Shown: positions 8,588-17,100 of the stretch, in pieces
Position numbering within the stretch: the first letter of the stretch is position 1
Layout: each line of letters begins with the position of its first letter
Assembly (NCBI RefSeq): GCF_001514535.1
Contig: NZ_BCNO01000001.1
Span: forward strand, 938,859-1,002,858
DNA from: Thermodesulfovibrio aggregans
GTDB lineage: Bacteria > Nitrospirota > Thermodesulfovibrionia > Thermodesulfovibrionales > Thermodesulfovibrionaceae
DNA: 64,000 bases
Direction: 5' to 3'
Notes under the pieces: generated by a model
Seen by the model: the letters and a program-made list of their open reading frames with translations, nothing else
Databases searched by the model: none
What the model was told of the DNA's origin: nothing
Made by a program: the position numbers and the translations under genes

Positions 8588-9227
8588 TATTTTCTTGAAA
8601 AATATTTCTGTCAAAATCATTAACTAATTCTTTAATTCCCAAAATTAGGTCAACTTCTTCTGAGTTGCATATAAAGACTTTCTTTAGAAGTTCTCTGTCT
8701 ACTGTAACAGGAATTGTTCCCTGTTGCAGAAATCCATCAATCCATCTTTTCTGAGCAGAACCCAGAATTTTTACATTTTTAAAACAAATTTCTCCAAAAC
8801 ATGAGCGGGCAAAACAAAGAGAACTTCTATTAATAAATCTTTTCTCTCTTTTTATTTCCGCATTAATTCCTGTTAAGTTAAAAGCTCTAACAAATATTTG
8901 ACTCAAAATTTCATAAGTTTGAAATAGATTCCCTTTAAATTTTCCATCTTTTCTACAGGAGAAACTGTAAGTAATGTCATCGTAATGCAAAATTCCTTTG
9001 CCTCCAGTAGGTCTTTTTACGATTGGTATTTGATTGACGATACAGAATTTTTGATTAATTTCTTCAATTTTTTGAAATTCACCTATCGTTACAGCTACTT
9101 TATTCCATCCATACAACCTGAAAGTTGGCAAAATCTTCCCTTTACGAACAAGCAAACTAATTGCTTCATCAACTGCCATGTTGAAATATGGATCATGTTC
9201 CTCAAATTCAATGAAGCGAATAAGCAT
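8448..9227 (-). CDS. Lipoate/octanoate protein transferase family (LipM-like)
   Basis: Member of the BPL/LplA/LipB fold that attaches octanoyl or lipoyl groups to E2 or GcvH proteins. Visible motifs are KRPTGGKGILHYDDITYSF (about residues 71-89, the RRxTGGGxVxH acyl-adenylate/lipoyl pocket) and SSLCFARSCFGEICFK with ILGSAQKR (about residues 135-161). Lys153 lies in the position of the conserved substrate-contacting lysine. Cys138 matches the position expected of the LipM acyl-enzyme cysteine, so octanoyltransferase activity is more likely than an ATP-dependent ligase, though this is inference. Length is 259 aa. It is the last gene of a DUF3842-cooT-lipM run (13 bp after cooT), and its 3' end overlaps the convergent membrane protein gene. 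No clear Shine-Dalgarno is visible. Confidence 0.82.
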   Translation of the reverse strand: MLIRFIEFEEHDPYFNMAVDEAISLLVRKGKILPTFRLYGWNKVAVTIGEFQKIEEINQKFCIVNQIPIVKRPTGGKGILHYDDITYSFSCRKDGKFKGNLFQTYEILSQIFVRAFNLTGINAEIKREKRFINRSSLCFARSCFGEICFKNVKILGSAQKRWIDGFLQQGTIPVTVDRELLKKVFICNSEEVDLILGIKELVNDFDRNIFQENIKRALKEEGFDVVVEPLQKEELALAQNLYEKQAVYSKTEMQQILSC

Positions 9228-9240
9228 TAGAATCTATAGT

Positions 9241-9432
9241 TTATTTTTCTTCCTCAAGAATAATCTTATGATTCAGCAAGGACATCTCTTTAATCTTGCC
9301 TTTAAAAACTTTTTGCTCACCGAAGATATTACGAAGATATATCTGATTGCCTTCAGGTTTTAGTATATCAACAGACTCTAAATAAATTTCCTCCTTCCCA
9401 TCTTTAATAACATATGCATTTGCTTCACACAT
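9241..9432 (-). CDS. cooT: CooT-family nickel-binding small protein
   Basis: A 63-residue protein with the whole CooT family pattern: an MCEA start (the cysteine at position 2 is the known nickel ligand in characterised CooT), then a beta-rich domain with YLESVDILKPEG, LRNIFGEQKVFKGKI and a final IILEEE. CooT proteins bind nickel as dimers and were first seen with carbon monoxide dehydrogenase genes. No CODH gene is in this window, so a client for this copy cannot be named. The [NiFe] hydrogenase operon at 33.9-43.4 kb is one candidate. It overlaps DUF3842 upstream by 8 bp. The cysteine and fold pattern are seen; the metal role is by family. Confidence 0.8.
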   Translation of the reverse strand: MCEANAYVIKDGKEEIYLESVDILKPEGNQIYLRNIFGEQKVFKGKIKEMSLLNHKIILEEEK

Positions 9433-9841
9433 TGAACTCCTCCTTTATATGAAGGATTAATTTTTCCACAAGATGTGGAAGAGGTTCTTTTACAACACTT
9501 ATAATTTCAATTCCTTCCTGATTTATTGGTAATAAAAATTTTTTTGCCGGACTGTTCCCTACTGCCTCTGCCATTTTTGAAGTTAACTCTCCCATCATAG
9601 CATTTGCCACAAGAATGCTTAAAGGACCTATTATGAGATCAACTTTGCTAGCATTCCATACGATAGCATTTTCTCCAGAAGCTCCTTTGTTGGCTTTACT
9701 TTTCATCATATTAGCCGTAGCTGCTGCATTTGTGCCAAGTGCTATTATTTCTATTTTGTCTCCAAATGATTCTCTTAAAGATTTAATTATAAAACTTCCA
9801 ATTCCTCCACCCTGTCCATCAATCACGGCAATTTTAATCAT
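9425..9841 (-). CDS. DUF3842 family protein
   Basis: A 138-aa protein of the DUF3842 type, with no known function. The N-terminus IAVIDGQGGGIGSFIIKSL is a Rossmann-like glycine-rich loop. It is followed by EIIALGTNAAATANMMKSKAN and by a hydrophobic IIGPLSILVANAMMGELT block. The C-terminal part (NQEGIEIISVVKEPLPHLVE) is also family-like. It is the first gene of a short run with cooT (8-bp overlap), and this pairing suggests a shared, possibly metal-related, context. It is divergent from ppsA with 104 bp between. No membrane segment is strong enough to call. Confidence 0.8.
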   Translation of the reverse strand: MIKIAVIDGQGGGIGSFIIKSLRESFGDKIEIIALGTNAAATANMMKSKANKGASGENAIVWNASKVDLIIGPLSILVANAMMGELTSKMAEAVGNSPAKKFLLPINQEGIEIISVVKEPLPHLVEKLILHIKEEFNV

Positions 9842-9884
9842 ATTGTAAATACTACAAAGTTCTGAAAGAAAATGTCAAACTCTA

Positions 9885-9913
9885 TTGTCATAAATAAAAT
9901 TTTTTGATATACT
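9885..9913 (+). promoter_or_regulatory. Predicted housekeeping promoter of ppsA
   Basis: TTGTCA (9885-9890) and TATACT (9908-9913) are separated by exactly 17 bp, in the 104-bp divergent gap upstream of ppsA. Transcription would begin near 9920. This leaves a leader of about 25 nt that holds the strong AAAGGGGG ribosome site before the ATG at 9946. Confidence 0.6.
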
Positions 9914-9945
9914 TATAAAAAATTTCAACAAAAGGGGGTAAAAAC

Positions 9946-12360
9946 ATGTCTTTAATTTTATGGTTTAACCAAATAGGCATAAAGGATATTCCAATCGTAG
10001 GTGGTAAAAATGCATCCTTAGGTGAGATGTTGAGAAATCTTACACCAAAAGGCATTAATATTCCCGATGGATTTGCAGTTACAGCAGAGGCTTATAAATA
10101 TTTTATAAAATCAAACAATCTTGATGAACCTCTGAGGAAAATACTTTCCACCATTGATAAATCAAATGTTGAAGACCTCAAAAATAAGGGTAAAAAAATA
10201 AGAAAGCTTATGCTTCAGGCTAAAATGCCCGAAGATTTAAAGCAGGCAATCATTAAAGCCTATCAGGAAATGGAGGAAAAATATGGCAAAGATGTAGATG
10301 TTGCAGTTCGTTCAAGTGCAACAGCTGAAGACCTTCCCGATGCATCTTTTGCTGGACAACAGGAAACTTATCTAAATATTACAGGAGCTCAGAGAGTTGT
10401 AGAAGCAGTACAGAAGTGTTTTGCCTCACTCTTTACAGATAGGGCAATTTCTTATAGAATTGACAAAGGCTTTGATCACTTCTCAGTATACCTTTCTGCA
10501 GCTGTTCAGAAAATGGTTCGCTCTGATAAAGCCTCCTCTGGAGTAATGTTTACTCTTGATACAGAATCAGGATTTAGAGATGTGGTTTACATTACAGGTT
10601 CATGGGGATTGGGTGAGTATGTTGTGCAAGGCACAGTAAATCCCGATGAGTTTTATGTTTTTAAACCAACATTAAAGCAGGGTTATAGAGCAATAATTTC
10701 AAAAAAGCTTGGAGCAAAACAGCAAAAACTAATATATGGAAACTCTAAAACTCCTACAATAGGAGTTAAGACAACCTTACAGGAAAGACAGAACTTTGTT
10801 TTGAATGATGAGGAAATTTTAACCCTCGCCAGATGGGCAATTGAAATAGAGGATCATTATGGAAAACCAATGGATATTGAATGGGCAAAAGATGGTGATG
10901 GAACTACAACAGGAACAGGTAAGCTTTTTATTGTTCAAGCAAGACCTGAGACAGTTCACTCTTTAAAGAGAGAAAACTTTTATGAGGTATATAAACTTAA
11001 AGGAAAGGGTGAGGTTATCTGCACTGGTCTTGCAATAGGAAGCAAGATCGGGCAGGGAAATTCCTGTATAATAAAAGAACCTTCTGAAATTCATCTTTTT
11101 AAACCAGGACAGGTACTTGTTACAGATATGACAGATCCTGACTGGGAACCAATAATGAAAATTGCTGGAGCAATTGTTACAAATCGTGGAGGAAGAACAT
11201 GTCATGCTGCAATAGTATCCCGTGAACTTGGTATCCCGTGTGTTGTAGGTGCAGGAAATGCTACAGAAGTTATAAAAAATGATGAACCAATCACTGTCGA
11301 CTGCTCTAAAGGTGAGGAGGGAAGAGTTCTTAAGGGAATTATTCCCTATGAAGTAAAAAGAATTGACCTCACAAGCTTGCCAAACACTAAAACAAAGATC
11401 ATGATGAATGTAGGAATTCCTGAACAGGCTTTTATTCAGGGTCAGATTCCTTCTGATGGTGTAGGACTTGCAAGAATTGAATTCATAATCAGTTCTCACA
11501 TTGGAGTTCATCCTCTGGCATTGATTGAATATCCAAAACTAAAACAGCAGGCTCAAAATAATTCAAAAATAGCAAGAATAGTTAAAGAAATAGAAAAAAG
11601 AACACCAATGTATGAATACAAGCCAGATTTTTATGTTGACAAACTCGCTCAGGGAGTAGCAATGATTGGTGCAGCTTTTTATCCAAAGGATGTTATTGTA
11701 AGATTTTCAGATTTTAAAACAAATGAATATGCAGGTCTAATTGGTGGATGGCTCTATGAACCAGTTGAGTCAAATCCTATGATTGGATGGCGTGGAGCAA
11801 GTAGATACTATGATCCAAAGTTTGAGCCAGCCTTTGCTCTTGAATGTCTTGCAATTAAAAAAGTCAGGGATGAAATGGGTCTTAAAAATATTAAAGTTAT
11901 GATTCCTTTCTGTAGAACAATTGAAGAAGGAATTAAAGTAATTGAAGTAATGAAAAAATACGGACTTAAGCAAGGTGAAGACGGACTGGAAGTATATGTT
12001 ATGTGTGAGATCCCAAGCAATGTAATTTTAGCTGAAGAATTCGCAAAAATTTTTGATGGTTTCTCAATTGGTTCAAATGATTTAACGCAGCTTACACTCG
12101 GACTTGACAGAGACAGTGCACTGGTATCTCACATTTATGATGAAAGAAATGAAGCTGTAAAAAGACTTGTGAGACAGGTAATTGAAACTGCTAAAAAATT
12201 CGGAAGAAAAATTGGAATATGCGGACAGGCACCAAGTGATTTTCCAGAGTTTGCCGAATTTTTAGTTGAATGTGGAATAGACTCTATAAGTCTTATTCCT
12301 GACACAGTTCTTAAAACAAGGCTTCTCGTGGCAGAGAAAGAAAAGGAGCTAAAAAATTAA
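9946..12360 (+). CDS. ppsA: Phosphoenolpyruvate synthase (pyruvate, water dikinase)
   Basis: Converts pyruvate, ATP and water to phosphoenolpyruvate, AMP and phosphate; in an anaerobe it feeds gluconeogenesis from acetyl-CoA or pyruvate. The 804-aa chain has the ATP-grasp nucleotide domain (about 10-345, GGKNASLGEMLRNL and VAVRSSATAEDLPDASFAGQ). The phosphohistidine swivel domain contains GGRTCHAAIVSRELG, with His420 the phosphorylated residue. The C-terminal PEP/pyruvate TIM-barrel has GLARIEFI, SIGSNDLTQLTLGLDRD and GICGQAPSD, with Cys759 the catalytic acid. Length and residue numbers match characterised PpsA closely, and the absence of a longer insert argues against pyruvate phosphate dikinase. 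It has its own promoter and sits 132 bp before rho, whose promoter is separate. Confidence 0.95.
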   Translation: MSLILWFNQIGIKDIPIVGGKNASLGEMLRNLTPKGINIPDGFAVTAEAYKYFIKSNNLDEPLRKILSTIDKSNVEDLKNKGKKIRKLMLQAKMPEDLKQAIIKAYQEMEEKYGKDVDVAVRSSATAEDLPDASFAGQQETYLNITGAQRVVEAVQKCFASLFTDRAISYRIDKGFDHFSVYLSAAVQKMVRSDKASSGVMFTLDTESGFRDVVYITGSWGLGEYVVQGTVNPDEFYVFKPTLKQGYRAIISKKLGAKQQKLIYGNSKTPTIGVKTTLQERQNFVLNDEEILTLARWAIEIEDHYGKPMDIEWAKDGDGTTTGTGKLFIVQARPETVHSLKRENFYEVYKLKGKGEVICTGLAIGSKIGQGNSCIIKEPSEIHLFKPGQVLVTDMTDPDWEPIMKIAGAIVTNRGGRTCHAAIVSRELGIPCVVGAGNATEVIKNDEPITVDCSKGEEGRVLKGIIPYEVKRIDLTSLPNTKTKIMMNVGIPEQAFIQGQIPSDGVGLARIEFIISSHIGVHPLALIEYPKLKQQAQNNSKIARIVKEIEKRTPMYEYKPDFYVDKLAQGVAMIGAAFYPKDVIVRFSDFKTNEYAGLIGGWLYEPVESNPMIGWRGASRYYDPKFEPAFALECLAIKKVRDEMGLKNIKVMIPFCRTIEEGIKVIEVMKKYGLKQGEDGLEVYVMCEIPSNVILAEEFAKIFDGFSIGSNDLTQLTLGLDRDSALVSHIYDERNEAVKRLVRQVIETAKKFGRKIGICGQAPSDFPEFAEFLVECGIDSISLIPDTVLKTRLLVAEKEKELKN

Positions 12361-12379
12361 AAGGTTGAATAAATAGATA

Positions 12380-12440
12380 TTGACAAATTTTTTTAGATTT
12401 TGTATGCTTAATTTATCAATGGTTACCCTCCAAGAAGGGT
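12380..12440 (+). promoter_or_regulatory. rho promoter and leader hairpin
   Basis: TTGACA (12380-12385) and TATGCT (12403-12408) stand 17 bp apart in the 132-bp gap before rho, so this is a strong candidate housekeeping promoter. The leader then contains a small GC-rich stem, ACCCT paired with AGGGT around a six-base loop at about 12424-12439. rho is autoregulated by attenuation in some bacteria. Whether this hairpin serves such control is inference. Confidence 0.6.
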
Positions 12441-12492
12441 TAAATTTTTATAAAATGTAAAAATCCTGAAAAATCCATATTGAGGTAACATA

Positions 12493-13764
12493 ATGGAAAA
12501 CAATACTATTCCAATTTCTATTTCTGAACTTAAACAGAAAAAAGTTTCAGAACTCATGGATATGGCAAATGCTTTAAACATTGAAAATGCCACATCAATG
12601 AAAAAACAGGACCTGATCTTCGCAATACTTCAAAACCAGATTGAAAAGATAGGCACTGTATATGGTTCAGGTGTTCTTGAAATTCTTCCAGAAGGATTTG
12701 GATTTTTAAGAAGCCCTGATTACAGCTATCTACCAAGTCCTGATGACATTTATGTTTCTCCATCGCAGATTAGAAAGTTTGGCTTAAGAACTGGAGACCT
12801 TATTACAGGTCAGATAAGACCTCCAAAGGAAAATGAAAGATATTTTGCCCTTTTAAAAGTTGAAACAATTAATGGTAAACAAGTTGAAGAAAGCATCTCG
12901 AGACCTCTTTTTGATAACTTAACTCCTTATTATCCTACTGAAAAAATCAATCTTGAATATGACCCTGCAGACTACTCTACAAGAGTAATGGATTTGCTCA
13001 CTCCTGTTGGAAAGGGGCAGCGTGGTTTAATTGTTGCTGCTCCAAGAACAGGTAAAACAATGCTTCTTCAGTCAATTGCAAAGGCAATAAAGAAGAATCA
13101 TCCAGAGATTTATTTAATTATTCTTCTAATTGATGAAAGACCAGAAGAGGTTACTGACTGGAAAAGGCAGGTCAGTGGTGCAGAAATAATTAGCTCTACT
13201 TTTGATGAGCCTGCTCAGAGACACTGTCAGGTTTCAGAGATGGTTATTGAAAGAGCAAAAAGACTGGTAGAAGAAGGAAAAGATGTGGTAATATTACTTG
13301 ACAGTTTGACAAGACTTGCAAGGGCATACAATGCTATTACACCATCCTCGGGTAAAGTGCTCTCCGGTGGACTGGAAGCTACGGCGTTACAGAAACCGAA
13401 AAGATTTTTTGGAACAGCAAGAAATATTGAGGAAGGGGGTTCTTTAACAGTAATTGCAACCGCGCTCATTGAAACGGGAAGCAGAATGGATGATGTTATT
13501 TTTGAAGAGTTTAAAGGAACCGGTAACATGGAAGTTCATCTTGATAGAAAACTTGCTGACAAGAGAATTTTCCCAAGTATTGATATTGCAGCTTCCGGAA
13601 CCAGAAAGGAAGAACTACTTGTACCACCTGAGGTTTTAAATAAAGTCTGGATTTTAAGAAAAGTCTTAAGTACTTTGAGCCCTATTGAGGCAATGGAGTT
13701 TTTACTCAGTAAACTTAAAGGTACAAAATCTAATAAAGAGTTTTTAGAGATGATGAACAAATGA
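12493..13764 (+). CDS. rho: Transcription termination factor Rho
   Basis: Hexameric RNA-dependent ATPase that ends transcription. The 423-aa protein has the N-terminal helix bundle ([18 protein letters not shown]), then the cold-shock-like RNA-binding domain with [20 protein letters not shown]. The RecA-like motor follows, with Walker A APRTGKT at residues 183-189, [13 protein letters not shown] and the Q/R-loop segments near [21 protein letters not shown]. The GAGG-like site before ATG 12493 is modest. The gene overlaps the next, a hotdog thioesterase, by 4 bp. Length is the compact Rho type without the large N-terminal insertions seen in some phyla. Confidence 0.96.
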   Translation: MENNTIPISISELKQKKVSELMDMANALNIENATSMKKQDLIFAILQNQIEKIGTVYGSGVLEILPEGFGFLRSPDYSYLPSPDDIYVSPSQIRKFGLRTGDLITGQIRPPKENERYFALLKVETINGKQVEESISRPLFDNLTPYYPTEKINLEYDPADYSTRVMDLLTPVGKGQRGLIVAAPRTGKTMLLQSIAKAIKKNHPEIYLIILLIDERPEEVTDWKRQVSGAEIISSTFDEPAQRHCQVSEMVIERAKRLVEEGKDVVILLDSLTRLARAYNAITPSSGKVLSGGLEATALQKPKRFFGTARNIEEGGSLTVIATALIETGSRMDDVIFEEFKGTGNMEVHLDRKLADKRIFPSIDIAASGTRKEELLVPPEVLNKVWILRKVLSTLSPIEAMEFLLSKLKGTKSNKEFLEMMNK

Positions 13765-14159
13765 TGAAAACAGAGGATTACTGTTTTGTCTGTGGAAAAC
13801 AAAATCCTAAAGGTTTAAGAGCTGTTTTTAATCATGGCAGTGGAAAGTCTTGTGCAGAGATTACTCTTGAGCCTGAGTATCAGGGATATAGTGGAATAGT
13901 TCATGGTGGAATAATTGCAGCACTTCTTGATGAAGCCTGTGTTTATGCCGCAAATTCCTTGGGATTCAATACAGTCACAGCAGAGTTAAAAATAAGATTT
14001 AAAAATCCTGTAGCACCAAAAGAAAAAATAGTTGTTGAAGCAGAGGCAAATCATATAAAATCAAAGCTAATTGAGGCAAAAGCCTGGATAAAAGACAAAG
14101 AAAACAAAGTTGTAGCAGAGGCAGAAGGAAAGTTAATAATAAAGGAAAAAACAAAGTGA
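13761..14159 (+). CDS. PaaI-type hotdog thioesterase
   Basis: A 132-aa single-hotdog-fold acyl-CoA thioesterase of the PaaI/4HBT group. The motif [20 protein letters not shown] (about residues 45-64) contains the HGG turn and the acidic residue of the active site. The C-terminal strands ([18 protein letters not shown]) are typical. An N-terminal CxxC ([12 protein letters not shown], about residues 8-19) is common in this subfamily and may bind a metal or be structural. The substrate cannot be read from sequence. It overlaps rho by 4 bp upstream and purL by 4 bp downstream, so all three are probably co-transcribed. Confidence 0.85.
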   Translation: MMKTEDYCFVCGKQNPKGLRAVFNHGSGKSCAEITLEPEYQGYSGIVHGGIIAALLDEACVYAANSLGFNTVTAELKIRFKNPVAPKEKIVVEAEANHIKSKLIEAKAWIKDKENKVVAEAEGKLIIKEKTK

Positions 14160-17100
14160 TCATAAGATTTTACAGAAAACCTGCTTTATCGGATTATAAA
14201 ACAAGACAGCTTCTTCTTCGCATTCAGTCAGAGATTTCAGAGGAGATTAAAAATCTTGAAACAGAGTTTTGCTACAACATTTTATTAACTGAAACACTTT
14301 CAAAGAACGAACTGAATATTCTCAGTTGGCTCCTTTCTGAGACCTTTGACCCAGAGAATTTTTCAAACAAAAGCTTTTTGAGTGCATCTAAGGGAATGAT
14401 ATTTGAAGTAGGTCCTCGCCTTAATTTTTCAACTGCCTGGTCAACCTGTGCTGTCTCCGTGTGTCACAGCATTGGTTTAAAAAAAATTCAAAGGATAGAA
14501 CGTTCCCGAAGATATAAGCTGAGCCCTGAAATTGACAACTTTCCGAAAGATAAATTTTTAGAGATGATTCATGATAGAATGGTTGAGTGTCCATATCCAG
14601 AGCCTTTAAAGGATTTTTCTCATGGAATAACTCCAAAACCTGTAAGAGTTGTGCCTGTTTTGGAAGAAGGTAGAACAGCTCTTGAAAAAATAAATGAAGA
14701 ACTTGGTCTTGGCTGGGATGAGTGGGACATTGAGTTTTATCTAAAACTTTTCAGGAATAAGCTAAAGAGAAATCCAACTGATGTGGAATGCTTTGATCTT
14801 GCCCAGTCAAATAGTGAGCACAGCAGACACTGGTTTTTTAGAGGAAATCTTATAGTTGATGGAAAACCTTTAGAGCGTACACTTTTTGACATAGTTAAAG
14901 AGCCTTTAAAGAAAAACCCGAAAAACTCTGTAATAGCCTTCAAAGACAACTCAAGTGCTATCTTTGGAGCAAAGATAAATTATCTTAAACCTGAAAAACA
15001 TGGAAAACCATCAAAATTCAAAATAGAGAAAAATTTATACCACTTAATTTTTACTGCAGAAACACATAATTTTCCAACAGGTGTAGCTCCATTTCCTGGT
15101 GCTGAAACAGGAACAGGTGGCAGAATCCGTGATGTTCATGCCACAGGTAAAGGAGCTCTGCCAATAGCAGGTACTGCTGCTTACTGTGTTGGAAATCTTC
15201 TAATTCCAGAATATGAACTTCCATGGGAAGATAAATCCTTCAGGTATCCAGAGAATCTTGCAAAACCGCTTCAAATAGAGATTGAGGCAAGCAATGGTGC
15301 CTCTGACTACGGAAACAAATTTGGTGAACCTGTTATTGCAGGATTTACACGCTCCTTTGGAATGAGACTTAACGACGGAGAAAGAATTGAATGGGTAAAG
15401 CCAATAATGTTTACAGGTGGAATTGGACAGATAATGGATATTCATAAGGAGAAAGAACCGCCTCAAAAAGGTATGTTTGTTGTAAAAATTGGTGGTCCTG
15501 CTTACAGAATTGGAATGGGTGGCGGTGCAGCATCAAGCGTTGTATCCGGAGAGCTAAGTGAAGCTCTTGACTTCAATGCTGTTCAGCGTGGAGACGCTGA
15601 GATGGAAAACAAACTTAATAGAGTTGTTCGTGCCTGTGTTGAGCTTGGAGACAAAAATCCCATTGTAAGCATTCATGATCAGGGTGCGGGTGGAAACTGC
15701 AATGTTGTTAAAGAGCTTGTATATCCTGAGGGAGCAAAGATTGATATAAGAAAAGTAATACTCGGAGATGAAACCCTCTCAGTTCTTGAGATATGGGGAG
15801 CTGAGTATCAGGAAAACGATGCGATTTTGATAAGAAAAGAAAGTGTCTCACTTTTTAAAAGGCTCTGTGAAAGAGAAAGACTTCCATGGTCAATTATTGG
15901 AGAAGTAACAGGAGATGGGAAACTAATTGTTTATGACAGTAAAGATGGTCAGATTGCAGTAAACTTTGATTTAAAAGATGTGTTGGGAGAGATTCCGAAG
16001 AAAGAGTTTAAACTTATCAAAGTTGAAAGGAAGTTAGAGCCACTCCGACTGCCTGATAATTTAACAATTCATGAAGCACTGGGAAGAGTGTTAAAACTTC
16101 TTTCAGTTGGTTCAAAGAGATTTCTTACAAACAAGGTTGACCGCTCAGTTACAGGACTTATTGTAAGACAGCAGTGTGCCGGTCCGGTTCAGCTTACTGT
16201 TTCAGATGTGTGCGTTGTTGCACAAAGTTATTTTGACAGAACAGGAATAGCCCATGCAATTGGAGAACAACCTATAAAAGGAATTATAAATCCTGAAGCA
16301 ATGGCAAGACTTTCAGTAACAGAAGCACTTACGAACATTGTTTGGGCAAAGATCACGTGTCTTGAAGATATAAAATGTTCTGCTAACTGGATGTGGGCAG
16401 CAAAACTTCCTGGAGAAGGTGTGAGACTCTATAGAGCTGCTCAGGCAATGGCGGATTTTATGATTAAGCTTGGTATTGCCATTGATGGAGGTAAAGACTC
16501 TCTCTCAATGGCTGCAAAGGTAAAGACAAAAGAAGGAGTTGAAGTTGTAAAGTCCCCAGGAACTCTTGTTATTTCAGCCTATGCCCCATGTCCAGATATC
16601 AATAAAGTAATTACACCGGATATAAAAAATCCTGGAAAAAGCGTAATTCTCTTTATTGATCTAGGCAATGGTAAAAAAAGACTTGGCGGAACTGCTCTTG
16701 CTCAATGTTTTGGTCAGCTTGGAGATGAAACTCCTGATATGGAAGATCCCGAACTTTTAAAGAGAGCTTTTAATGCTGTGCAAGAGTTAATTGATAAAAA
16801 TTTGATACTTTCAGGACATGACCGCTCAGATGGAGGTTTGATTGTAACTTTACTTGAAATGGCTTTTTCAGGCAGTGCAGGGTTATCAATAGAGTATAAT
16901 GAATCTGCACAGGATTGGCTCATTTCAGAGTTTTTCAATGAAGAACCAGGGCTTGCAATAGAGGTTGATATTGGAAAATTAAATAAAGTGAAGAATATAC
17001 TTACAGATTACAGCCTTCCCTATATAGAGATTGCAAAAACTTTAAAAGAAGACAGAGTTACTATTAAACAGGGCAAGAAAGTTGTCTTTGATGAGCCTAT

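Noticed and set aside
9472-9488. Seven-bp hairpin TTCCACA/TGTGGAA in DUF3842
   Set aside because: It is within coding sequence, has a three-base loop, and has no U-tract on either side, so there is no support for a terminator.
10963-11511. Minus-strand open frame of 182 codons inside ppsA
   Set aside because: It lies over the catalytic phosphohistidine domain of ppsA, and its translation is Ser/Asn/Cys-rich with no recognisable motif.
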